Shown one piece after another: positions 1 to 5,457 of a DNA stretch of 5,457 nt. The DNA is from Gammaproteobacteria bacterium (GTDB taxonomy: Bacteria; Pseudomonadota; Gammaproteobacteria; Ga0077536). The stretch lies in NCBI GenBank assembly GCA_003540955.1, contig DPMX01000074.1, positions 9,634-15,090 on the forward strand, written 5' to 3'. Positions within the stretch are counted from its first letter, which is position 1. Every line of letters begins with the position of its first letter. The notes beneath the pieces are model-generated. The model saw nothing but the letters and a program-made list of their open reading frames with translations, did no database searches and was not told where the DNA came from. Made by a program: the position numbers and the translations under genes.

Positions 1-2
1 TT

Positions 3-269
3 CAAAAACTTATTATTGAAGATCACGAGGTTACGTTCCGCTGGATCAGCGATGGCGAAATGAATGATTCCATGGAACTGGTACGCACCATGTCTGTCGC
101 CCCACCGATGGATAGTGGACAGGTGCGCTTGATAGAGGTTAGTGGTGTCGATCTCCAACCCTGTGGCGGTACACATGTGGCCCGCACCGGCGAAATCGGG
201 GGTGTTCGTATCGGTAAAGTTGAAAAGAAAGGTAAACACAACCGGCGGATCAATCTACACCTCGACTAA
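3..269 (+). CDS. Alanyl-tRNA editing protein (AlaX-like), C-terminal part, cut by the left edge
   Basis: This is the last 88 codons of a reading frame that enters from the left edge. It shows the second half of the threonyl/alanyl-tRNA synthetase second additional domain (SAD), which hydrolyses Ser or Gly wrongly attached to tRNA-Ala in the cytoplasm. The visible hallmark is C-G-G-T-H, with Cys at bases 162-164 and His at 174-176. This is the C-x3-H half of the zinc site; the upstream H-x3-H half would lie outside the window. It is followed by a T-G-E-I-G segment and a G-K-x-N-R-R-I stretch near the end. The protein stops about 30 residues after the Cys/His pair, with no coiled coil or C-Ala domain. 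That favours a free-standing AlaX editing factor over a full alanyl-tRNA synthetase. An internal ATG at base 60 is not a credible start because the domain continues upstream of it. It has no obvious link to the lipid genes downstream. Confidence 0.88.
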   Translation, partial: QKLIIEDHEVTFRWISDGEMNDSMELVRTMSVAPPMDSGQVRLIEVSGVDLQPCGGTHVARTGEIGGVRIGKVEKKGKHNRRINLHLD

Positions 270-444
270 ATCGATCATGGCCTGACTCACTTTTTATTTT
301 TCTCGTTCCGCTTTAAAAAAGTTCTCATGTCATTCACTAAGCTAGATCATGAGATGTACAACAGAAAACTTACATTCATCATTAGCAACGCGAAAAATTC
401 CGAAACCTGCACCCGCAATAGCAATTCCCTCTCCCAGAACACCC

Positions 445-1659
445 ATGAATAAGCACCTGATTGACCTATCGGATAACCAAACCTTTGCAAATGGCTTCCC
501 GCATGAGTTTTTCACTTGGTTGCGCGAGAACCATCCGGTGTACTGGCACGAACCCACCAATATTACCCCTGACGGCGAAGGCTTCTGGGTTATGAGCCTT
601 TACGATGATATCAATTCGATCATGATGGACGCGAAGACCTTTTCATCTGATAAAGCTGGAAATCGCACCGGTGGAGGTACTGCGATAAAAGACGAGGCTA
701 GTGCTGGTAAAGTTTTAAATCAGACCGATGACCCACTCCACCGACGATTGCGAGAACTCGCAAACAAAGGATTTACTGTTAAAACTATCGGCTCGCTTGA
801 AGATGAGCTTCGAACCCGCACCAAACGATTACTGAACTCAATCAAGGTTGGCGAAAAGTTCGATTTCGCGCGGCGAATAGCGCGAGAGATACCGACGCAG
901 GCCATTTGTATTGTACTCGGGGTGCCAGAAGACGATCGAATTCATCTGTGTGAATTGATTGATAAGGGGGTCGAGGTAAATTCGGGTTCTGTAATCGCCG
1001 CCGAGTATCTGGGGAAGGTACGTCGTTATGCCCAAGCGTTGATTGAAAAAAAACGTGCCCAACCGGGAGACGATATTTTCTCTAAGATCGTTCATGCGAA
1101 GTTTGAAACCGACGGGTCGACCTTATCTGACTTTGAGCTCAGATCATTTTTTGCGTTACTATTTCCAGCAGGAGCTGAGACTACAACAAGATCGATCAGC
1201 GGCGGGATGCTCGCCTTCCTCGAACACCCGGAACAATGGCGGCGCCTGCGGTATGAACGGGAGTTAATCAAACCTGCGGTAGAAGAGATCGTTCGATGGA
1301 CAACTCCTTCGGTCTATAAACGGCGCACCGCTACGCGTGCAGTAGATTTTAGAGACAAAACGATCCGTCCGGGAGATAAAGTCACTGTTTGGGAAATGTC
1401 AGCTAATCGAGATGAACGCGTTTTTGAGAGCCCTTTCGAATTCAACATAGCGCGTTCGCCAAACAGGCATCTCGGTTTCGGGGCAGGTGTGCATTTCTGT
1501 CTCGGTGCCGCACTCGCAAGACTAGAGCTTAATATAGTGTTCGACGAGATATTGCTCAGCGAGCTTAATTTTAAACCTGCTGGAACCGTCGAATGGATGC
1601 CGAACAATCGTCTTGTTGGAGTAAAGACAATGCCTGTTCGAGTAGCTTCACGGAACTGA
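445..1659 (+). CDS. Cytochrome P450, CYP125/CYP142/CYP124-like
   Basis: A soluble haem mono-oxygenase of 404 residues, normal for bacterial P450s, with no membrane anchor; it would need a separate ferredoxin and reductase, neither of which is in the window. Numbering from the ATG at 445: H-R-R-L-R of the helix C region starts at 99; the helix I oxygen-activation motif A-G-A-E-T-T is at 242-247; the helix K E-x-x-R is E281/R284; the haem loop F-G-A-G-V-H-F-C-L-G carries the axial cysteine at 352, followed by A-L-A-R-L-E. Helix I continues as S-I-S-G-G-M-L, and the helix K region is followed by K-R-R-T-A-T. From memory this matches the clade oxidising sterol and methyl-branched lipid tails. The frame is open to an ATG at 349, giving a 436-residue form, but the extra 32 residues are Pro/Ala/Ser-rich and unlike a P450. 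The M-N-K-H start is followed directly by a normal P450 N-terminus, so I chose it. Neither start has a good ribosome site. The family is certain; the substrate is inferred. Confidence 0.96.
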   Translation: MNKHLIDLSDNQTFANGFPHEFFTWLRENHPVYWHEPTNITPDGEGFWVMSLYDDINSIMMDAKTFSSDKAGNRTGGGTAIKDEASAGKVLNQTDDPLHRRLRELANKGFTVKTIGSLEDELRTRTKRLLNSIKVGEKFDFARRIAREIPTQAICIVLGVPEDDRIHLCELIDKGVEVNSGSVIAAEYLGKVRRYAQALIEKKRAQPGDDIFSKIVHAKFETDGSTLSDFELRSFFALLFPAGAETTTRSISGGMLAFLEHPEQWRRLRYERELIKPAVEEIVRWTTPSVYKRRTATRAVDFRDKTIRPGDKVTVWEMSANRDERVFESPFEFNIARSPNRHLGFGAGVHFCLGAALARLELNIVFDEILLSELNFKPAGTVEWMPNNRLVGVKTMPVRVASRN

Positions 1660-1719
1660 AGGACGACTCCCCATCCTTATTACCCGATTTCCATCTACGA
1701 GTAGGTCAATGCCGACCAA

Positions 1720-2640
1720 TTATTGATCTTCTAACTTATCTAAAACCAAGCACGCCGCTGCAAGATCCTGACACGCCATTCCGATCGAATCGAATATAAC
1801 GGTTGCATCCGGATCGATAATCACAGAGCCTGCAAGTACATGGCCGAGCTCTGAATGTATTTTTGCGTTATGGCATCTGACGTTCCCCGAGTCCGCCTGG
1901 GTACCCTCGCGTGAATCTACGAGAACTATATGCGACATCGTCGTGGCATCGACTTCACTACCGTTAGCGCCAGACCAACCCACCGTAGCGAGCTTCGCTC
2001 CGGGCCTTAACCATTGCCCGTCCAATACTGGTTCCTTAGACGAAGTCGCGACGACCACAACATCTGCACCTCGAATCGCTTCCTCGCGGGTCATAGCTTC
2101 CCCACCCCATGATTCAGCCAAAGCCACTGCTCGGTCGTGCGTGCGATTCCAGATCCGAATGTCATTAAAATCCCGCACACGCGACAAAGCCTGCAGATGA
2201 CATCTACCTTGTGCGCCCGCTCCGAGAATCGCGAGACTTTTGGCACCTTTGGCAGCCACGGCGTCGACAAACACCGCCGTCACGGCTGCCGTACGCATTT
2301 GTGTTATATAGTGTCCGTCCATCACCACCATCGGCTCTCCTGTTTCTGGACGAAACAAAACAATCAATGCCATATGAGTTGGAAGATTCCTTTGATCATT
2401 GCCGGGATAAAACGTCAGCATCTTCGCACCTAAGGCCTCTCCGCTAGACGCAGGCATGCTGCCGAAATAACCTCCGTGCGATCCTACTTCGACCATACGA
2501 CGTACCGGCTGTTCAATCCTACCCAGGGAGAAATCTATCATCACTCGGCGCATCACTGGAATAAGATCTTCTATTTGTAAGACCTCAACGATCGCTTGAT
2601 GATCAATAAAACGAATAGATTCAGTCAGAGCCCTAATCAT
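1720..2640 (-). CDS. Ornithine cyclodeaminase / mu-crystallin family NAD(P)-dependent enzyme
   Basis: A complete 306-residue protein of the family that includes ornithine cyclodeaminase, archaeal alanine dehydrogenase and the ketimine reductase mu-crystallin. The N-terminal dimerisation/substrate part contains G-A-K at 71-73, where the Lys is expected to contact substrate. M-D-G-x-x-I-T begins at 107 and leads to R116 in M-R-T-A-A. The Rossmann fold begins with I-L-G-A-G-A-Q-G at 138-145. The second strand ends I-W-N-R (163-166) with no acidic residue, which leans towards NADP(H). The C-terminus has the family pattern F-D-S-I-G-M-A at 283-289. In true ornithine cyclodeaminases the stretch after the second half of the fold reads G-D-C-P-G-K, with a catalytic Asp. 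Here the equivalent is G-W-S-G-A-N-G (221-227), with Ser at that position. Ornithine cyclisation is therefore unlikely, and an imine reductase or amino-acid dehydrogenase role fits better. The start at 2640 gives the usual F-I-D opening at 11-13, but no clear ribosome site precedes it. It converges on the P450 with a 60-base gap. Confidence 0.93.
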   Translation of the reverse strand: MIRALTESIRFIDHQAIVEVLQIEDLIPVMRRVMIDFSLGRIEQPVRRMVEVGSHGGYFGSMPASSGEALGAKMLTFYPGNDQRNLPTHMALIVLFRPETGEPMVVMDGHYITQMRTAAVTAVFVDAVAAKGAKSLAILGAGAQGRCHLQALSRVRDFNDIRIWNRTHDRAVALAESWGGEAMTREEAIRGADVVVVATSSKEPVLDGQWLRPGAKLATVGWSGANGSEVDATTMSHIVLVDSREGTQADSGNVRCHNAKIHSELGHVLAGSVIIDPDATVIFDSIGMACQDLAAACLVLDKLEDQ

Positions 2641-2656
2641 TACTACTTTGAGTCAA

Positions 2657-2989
2657 CTACCATGTAACCGCACCTTCAACGGTAACTATAAGGCACACGA
2701 AGGTAGTAATGGCGACCAAAGACGATACGAAAAAATAGAGCCTAGCCAAAACTCGAATTGTGGGTTTCTCACCTAATGAGTTAGGTCCAAACCCCTTCGT
2801 AAATACCCACAGGGAAAATGCTCCGAAGCAGCAAGTGGAAATACTTAAAAATAAAATATCCCAACCGATCGAAGGATGAAAATTTCCGTCGGTGTAAAAT
2901 GCGCGAACCATAATCGATGCCAGCATTAATACTAGAGATACTGCCGCGATACTAAGGGTCGTCCGTTTTTTTTTAAAAATCCAATCCAT
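2657..2989 (-). CDS. Small three-helix membrane protein of unknown function
   Basis: A 110-residue protein that I do not recognise. It opens with a short positively charged stretch (K-K-K-R at 6-9), followed by three hydrophobic segments at about 11-31, 44-64 and 82-104. By the positive-inside rule the N-terminus should be cytoplasmic. Two adjacent cysteines (53-54) sit in the middle of the second helix, with another (99) in the third. The loop between helices 2 and 3 is polar and contains G-F-G-P-N and K-P-T-I-R. The gene ends 16 bases before the start of the cyclodeaminase-family gene on the same strand, so the two are probably co-transcribed, with this one first. No ribosome site is visible before its ATG. 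The hydrophobic periodicity and position support a real gene, but I have no family match and assign no function. Confidence 0.66.
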   Translation of the reverse strand: MDWIFKKKRTTLSIAAVSLVLMLASIMVRAFYTDGNFHPSIGWDILFLSISTCCFGAFSLWVFTKGFGPNSLGEKPTIRVLARLYFFVSSLVAITTFVCLIVTVEGAVTW

Positions 2990-3249
2990 TAAACTAACAC
3001 CAAGGAGGCACGCTTTTGAATGCGTTTCTTCAACTTAAAAATGCATATCCTGTATATAATAATCTGCTTTTGTTAACAGCAGGACAGAGATCTAATATCC
3101 CACCATATAACATAACCTAATCACGTTGATTCAAACATACGCGAAAAAAATATATCTGACCTTCGATATAGAGCCAGCCTAAAACCTGTTCCGCAAGACT
3201 TTATTTGTTGTTGAAAGCAGTTTGGAAAAGATTGTGGCGCACTATTGGA

Positions 3250-3265
3250 TTCTTTTCGAGAAGAA
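3250..3265. promoter_or_regulatory. Small inverted repeat, possible operator
   Basis: TTCTT (3250-3254) and AAGAA (3261-3265) form a perfect 5-base inverted repeat around TTCGAG, with a central TCGA palindrome. It lies about 85 bases before the dehydrogenase start. The size and symmetry suit a dimeric repressor site, but an AT-rich repeat of this length can occur by chance and the centre would be too short for a strong terminator. No regulator gene is in view. Confidence 0.25.
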
Positions 3266-3305
3266 ACGCAAACTAAGATTCGCTATTATTGGCCTGATCG
3301 ACAAA

Positions 3306-3330
3306 ATTAATGCAAAACGATTAATACAAA
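3306..3330 (+). repeat. Tandem pair of 11-base direct repeats before the dehydrogenase operon
   Basis: ATTAATGCAAA (3306-3316) and ATTAATACAAA (3320-3330) match at 10 of 11 positions, with a 14-base period and only three bases (ACG) between them. The second copy ends 20 bases before the ATG of the first acyl-CoA dehydrogenase. That places the pair where a core promoter or leader would be. It could be a binding site for a regulator that recognises direct repeats, or a chance duplication in AT-rich DNA. Confidence 0.5.
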
Positions 3331-3350
3331 TGACCTCATGAGAATATTTC

Positions 3351-4487
3351 ATGTATTTTAGTTTTACCGAAGAACAATTGCAGTTTCGCGATTCGGTTAA
3401 ACGGTTTTTGCGAGACAAGGCACCAGTCAGCAAGACTCGGCGCTTGATAGCGGAGGGATGTGACTACGATATAGAGGTCTGGCGTGAAGCCTGTGAGGAC
3501 CTGGGATTAGCGGGCATCCATATTCCCGAGCGTTATGGCGGTCTTGGCTTCAGCTATACTGAACTCTGCATTGTACTAGAAGAAATGGGCCGCGCTTTGT
3601 TCTATGGGCCGTTTTTCTCCTCCTCGGTCTTAGCGACAACGGCAATTCTCAATAGCGCATCGGAAAAATACAAACAAGAACTGTTGCCGGAAATTGCTAA
3701 GGGTCAACGGATCGCGACGTTAGCCGTTGCCGAAAGGAGTGGTAGGTGGGACGAGTCGGACATACAACTTACCGCGACCCCTGACCATGAGTTCTACCGA
3801 CTGAATGGCACGAAGTATTTCGTCACCGACGGATCCATTGCGGATACCCTGATCGTCGTCGGAAGACACCCAAACCCTGAGAGTGGCGGAAGTTTAGCTT
3901 TATATCTCGTCCGAGGAGAAAGCTCGGGCCTAACCCGAACCGCCTTGAACGTAATTGATCCGACCCGTAAGCAGGCAGAACTTCAGTTCTCCGATGTTTT
4001 GGCAACACACATTGGTACATTCGGTAGGGGCGACTCGGCCTTAAGTCAAACCATACATCAAGCCGCTATTGCCCTCGCAAATGAAATGGTCGGGGGATGC
4101 CAAATATTACTCGAGTCGGCAGTCGATTACGCAAAACTACGGGTGCAATTCGGGCGATTGATTGGATCATTTCAAGCAATTAAACATAAGTGCGCCGATA
4201 TGTTGCTCGATTTAGAGCATGCAAAATCGGCCGCATACTACGCCGCAACCGCTGTGTCCAAAAATGATCCAAGACTCTCTGAAGTGGCCGCGATAGCCAA
4301 AGCGATAGCCTCCGATGCCTATGTGCGAATCGCCGCTGATTGTATCCAGATCCACGGCGGTATTGGATTTACGTGGGATAACGATACCCATTTTTGGTTC
4401 AAACGGGCAAAAAGTTCCGAGGTACTTCTCGGATCACCGACGCAGCACAGAGAACGCTACATTCAGCATATCGAGGAACATGTATGA
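3351..4487 (+). CDS. Acyl-CoA dehydrogenase, probable non-catalytic subunit of a heteromeric enzyme (FadE28/FadE27-like)
   Basis: A full-length 378-residue acyl-CoA dehydrogenase-fold protein. The start is secure because the M-Y-F-S-F-T-E-E-Q opening is typical of the family; only a weak GAGA precedes it. In order: the N-terminal helical domain, the middle beta domain with A-V-A-E-R-S-G at 125-131, then the C-terminal helical domain with R-V-Q-F-G at 264-268 and H-G-G-I-G-F-T-W at 335-342. Canonical medium-chain enzymes have the catalytic Glu in Y-E-G-T; here the matching place reads L-L-G-S (359-362). At the alternative site used by isovaleryl-CoA dehydrogenase and FadE29-type enzymes, the sequence (Q-A-A-I-A-L) also has no Glu by my hand alignment. 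With the overlapping next gene this suggests a partner subunit that helps bind FAD and structure an alpha2-beta2 enzyme introducing a 2,3-double bond into an acyl-CoA. The chain length and the steroid/isoprenoid nature of the substrate are inferred. Confidence 0.95.
   Translation: MYFSFTEEQLQFRDSVKRFLRDKAPVSKTRRLIAEGCDYDIEVWREACEDLGLAGIHIPERYGGLGFSYTELCIVLEEMGRALFYGPFFSSSVLATTAILNSASEKYKQELLPEIAKGQRIATLAVAERSGRWDESDIQLTATPDHEFYRLNGTKYFVTDGSIADTLIVVGRHPNPESGGSLALYLVRGESSGLTRTALNVIDPTRKQAELQFSDVLATHIGTFGRGDSALSQTIHQAAIALANEMVGGCQILLESAVDYAKLRVQFGRLIGSFQAIKHKCADMLLDLEHAKSAAYYAATAVSKNDPRLSEVAAIAKAIASDAYVRIAADCIQIHGGIGFTWDNDTHFWFKRAKSSEVLLGSPTQHRERYIQHIEEHV
4473..4477 (+). promoter_or_regulatory. 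Ribosome binding site for the second dehydrogenase
   Basis: GAGGA lies six bases before the ATG at 4484, inside the last codons of the preceding gene. It is the best-placed Shine-Dalgarno sequence for any protein-coding gene in the window and fixes the start at the ATGA overlap. It suggests coupled translation of two subunits needed in equal amounts. Confidence 0.75.
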
Positions 4488-5457
4488 CGGTGGTCGAACA
4501 AACTCCGAAGGAAGTCGAAATTCGACGCTCCGTCAGCACTTGGCTTAAATCGCACTGGAGCACTGAATGTGGCTTAATCGAATGGAGAAACAAGCTGATC
4601 GATTCCGGTTGGGGTGTGCCGCATTGGCCCGTGACATGGTTCGGGCAGAATTTATCAAATAATCTTATAGCAGTAATTGACGAAGAGTTTGACCGTATCG
4701 GTGCAGTTGGCGTCGCCCGAACAGGAATTCGTATGCTAGCCGCCGCGACACTGCTAGAACATGGAAGCGATATGCAAAAATCGCGATTTCTCCGCCGTAT
4801 ACTCACTGGCGAGGATACTTGGTGCCAACTATTTAGCGAACCAGGTAGTGGATCTGATCTCGCGGCTGCGACCACACGAGCAGATTTTGACGGCGAAAAG
4901 TGGATCATTAACGGGCAGAAAGTGTGGACAACAAATGCACATCACGCAGACTGGGCTCTCCTGTTAGCGCGAACAGATTGGGATTTGCCGAAACATCAAG
5001 GGCTTTCATATTTTGTCGTTGATATGACCCAACCCGGGATAGATATCCAGCCTTTGCGACAGATGAATGGTCACAAGTCTTTCAATCAAGTGTTTTTTAC
5101 GGACGCCACTGTCTCTGCAGACCATTTGATTGGTGACGTCGGTGACGGTTGGAAAATCGCGATGACAACCCTCGCCCACGAACGACGCGGTGCAGATGCA
5201 CTACGTCGGTGGGAGCAAGCCTCAAAACGTTCTGGACACATCTATGACGAAGAACGTGCTGAAATTTCAACAGCGATGGAACCATATAAATGGTACCCAC
5301 AGCGTGCTGGCCGGGTCGATCTAATATTGCCCCAAGCTCGCAAAACTGGACACATTAATGATCCAGTTTCTCGGCAAGAGATCGCTAAATTATTAATGCT
5401 GTCTCAGGCATCCCAATGGACTGCCGAACGTGCCAGAGCGGCCCAAAAACTAGGCAA
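4484..5457 (+). CDS. Acyl-CoA dehydrogenase, probable catalytic subunit (FadE29/FadE26-like), cut by the right edge
   Basis: The frame is open for 324 codons from the ATG to the window end, so the C-terminal roughly 50-80 residues are missing. It begins within the stop of the preceding gene (ATGA), in the +1 frame relative to it, with a good ribosome site. The N-terminal region has G-W-G-V-P-H-W-P at about 45-52, typical of this subfamily. The acyl-CoA dehydrogenase signature F-S-E-P-G-S-G-S-D is intact at 117-125, followed by I-N-G-Q-K-V-W-T-T (the flavin/substrate-contact strand). L-A-H-E-R then places a Glu at 233, where isovaleryl-CoA dehydrogenase and FadE29-type enzymes keep their catalytic base. 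It would abstract the alpha proton while FAD takes the beta hydride, passing electrons to electron-transfer flavoprotein. W-Y-P-Q-R-A-G-R follows some 40 residues later. Together with the upstream gene it probably forms one heterotetramer. Family assignment is secure; the division of labour is inferred from motif positions. Confidence 0.94.
   Translation, partial: MTVVEQTPKEVEIRRSVSTWLKSHWSTECGLIEWRNKLIDSGWGVPHWPVTWFGQNLSNNLIAVIDEEFDRIGAVGVARTGIRMLAAATLLEHGSDMQKSRFLRRILTGEDTWCQLFSEPGSGSDLAAATTRADFDGEKWIINGQKVWTTNAHHADWALLLARTDWDLPKHQGLSYFVVDMTQPGIDIQPLRQMNGHKSFNQVFFTDATVSADHLIGDVGDGWKIAMTTLAHERRGADALRRWEQASKRSGHIYDEERAEISTAMEPYKWYPQRAGRVDLILPQARKTGHINDPVSRQEIAKLLMLSQASQWTAERARAAQKLG

Larger units (their letters stand above)
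2990..3350. other. AT-rich divergent intergenic region
   Basis: About 360 bases lie between the divergently oriented membrane-protein gene and the dehydrogenase operon, clearly richer in A and T than the flanking genes. It must carry the promoters of both units. It holds a TATAAT box at 3055-3060 on the + strand, but no convincing -35 element at the right distance. It also holds a short stem CTGCT/AGCAG (3064-3068 with 3078-3082) around a GTTAAC core, an inverted repeat at 3250-3265 and a direct repeat at 3306-3330. A strong Shine-Dalgarno-like AAGGAGG (3002-3008) sits on the + strand, seven bases before a TTG that opens a 34-codon frame to 3120. I list that only as a possibility. No RNA gene or remnant of a longer protein was recognised. 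Confidence 0.7.

Noticed and set aside
342..560. A minus-strand frame before and into the P450 gene with a glycine-rich A-G-A-G-F-G stretch resembling a Rossmann loop.
   Set aside because: It is only 72 codons, its first half is the reverse of conserved P450 coding sequence, and no further domain follows. The resemblance is probably chance.
1659..1717. Possible terminators between the convergent genes: AAGGA/TCCTT (1659-1663, 1674-1678) and GGTC/GACC (1704-1707, 1714-1717).
   Set aside because: The stems are only 4-5 bases with loops of 6-10 and no T-run follows, so neither is a convincing intrinsic terminator.
1943..2447. Several plus-strand frames of 78-98 codons inside the cyclodeaminase-family gene.
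   Set aside because: They are antisense to conserved motifs of that gene (nucleotide-binding loop, M-D-G region), and their translations look like random composition.
3055..3060. TATAAT as a + strand -10 promoter element.
   Set aside because: No reasonable -35 hexamer lies 16-18 bases upstream, and the region is AT-rich enough for chance matches. It is also about 290 bases from the dehydrogenase start.
2990..3350. A KstR-type operator (TnnAACnnGTTnnA), expected if the operon were controlled like mycobacterial cholesterol genes.
   Set aside because: I scanned the gap by eye and found no match. The GTTAAC at 3073-3077 has the half-sites in the reverse order.
3242..3433. A 63-codon minus-strand frame spanning the intergenic region and the start of the first dehydrogenase.
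   Set aside because: Nearly half of it is antisense to the conserved dehydrogenase N-terminus, and no motif or ribosome site supports it.
4399..4908. A 169-codon minus-strand frame across the junction of the two dehydrogenases.
   Set aside because: It lies wholly opposite two well-supported coding regions, and its Ser/Arg/Pro-rich translation shows no domain.

Overview
The window is ordinary bacterial chromosome of moderate GC, with tightly packed single-domain genes and one AT-rich intergenic gap. No rRNA, tRNA, CRISPR array or transposase is visible. Gene content (an AlaX-type tRNA editing domain, a soluble P450, an ornithine cyclodeaminase-family reductase and a pair of acyl-CoA dehydrogenases) suits an aerobic, lipid- or steroid/terpenoid-degrading bacterium. 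A proteobacterium, perhaps a marine gammaproteobacterium, is my guess, but the sequence does not settle the taxon.

Layout. (1) Bases 3-269 (+) are the C-terminal end of an alanyl-tRNA editing protein cut by the left edge. (2) Bases 445-1659 (+) encode a complete cytochrome P450 resembling the CYP125/CYP142/CYP124 group. (3) Bases 1720-2640 (-) encode an ornithine cyclodeaminase/mu-crystallin family protein, convergent with the P450. (4) Bases 2657-2989 (-) encode a small three-helix membrane protein lying 16 bases upstream of gene 3, probably in the same transcript. (5) Bases 2990-3350 are an AT-rich divergent intergenic region with a near-perfect direct repeat and a small inverted repeat. 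(6) Bases 3351-4487 (+) encode a complete acyl-CoA dehydrogenase subunit. (7) Bases 4484-5457 (+) encode a second acyl-CoA dehydrogenase, overlapping gene 6 by ATGA and running off the right edge.

How they fit together. The two dehydrogenases look like the two unlike halves of one enzyme. The first lacks a recognisable catalytic glutamate. The second has one, in an L-A-H-E-R motif. This is the arrangement of the mycobacterial alpha2-beta2 sterol side-chain dehydrogenases (FadE28/FadE29 and FadE26/FadE27 type). A CYP125-like P450, the class that starts side-chain oxidation in those pathways, lies about 1.7 kb away. A steroid, bile-acid or isoprenoid side-chain oxidation locus is therefore a reasonable inference, but the P450 and the dehydrogenases are separated by an opposite-strand pair and the substrate cannot be read from this window. 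I did not find a convincing wholly new system. The items most worth following are the split dehydrogenase, the reductase/membrane-protein pair and the repeat in front of the dehydrogenase operon.
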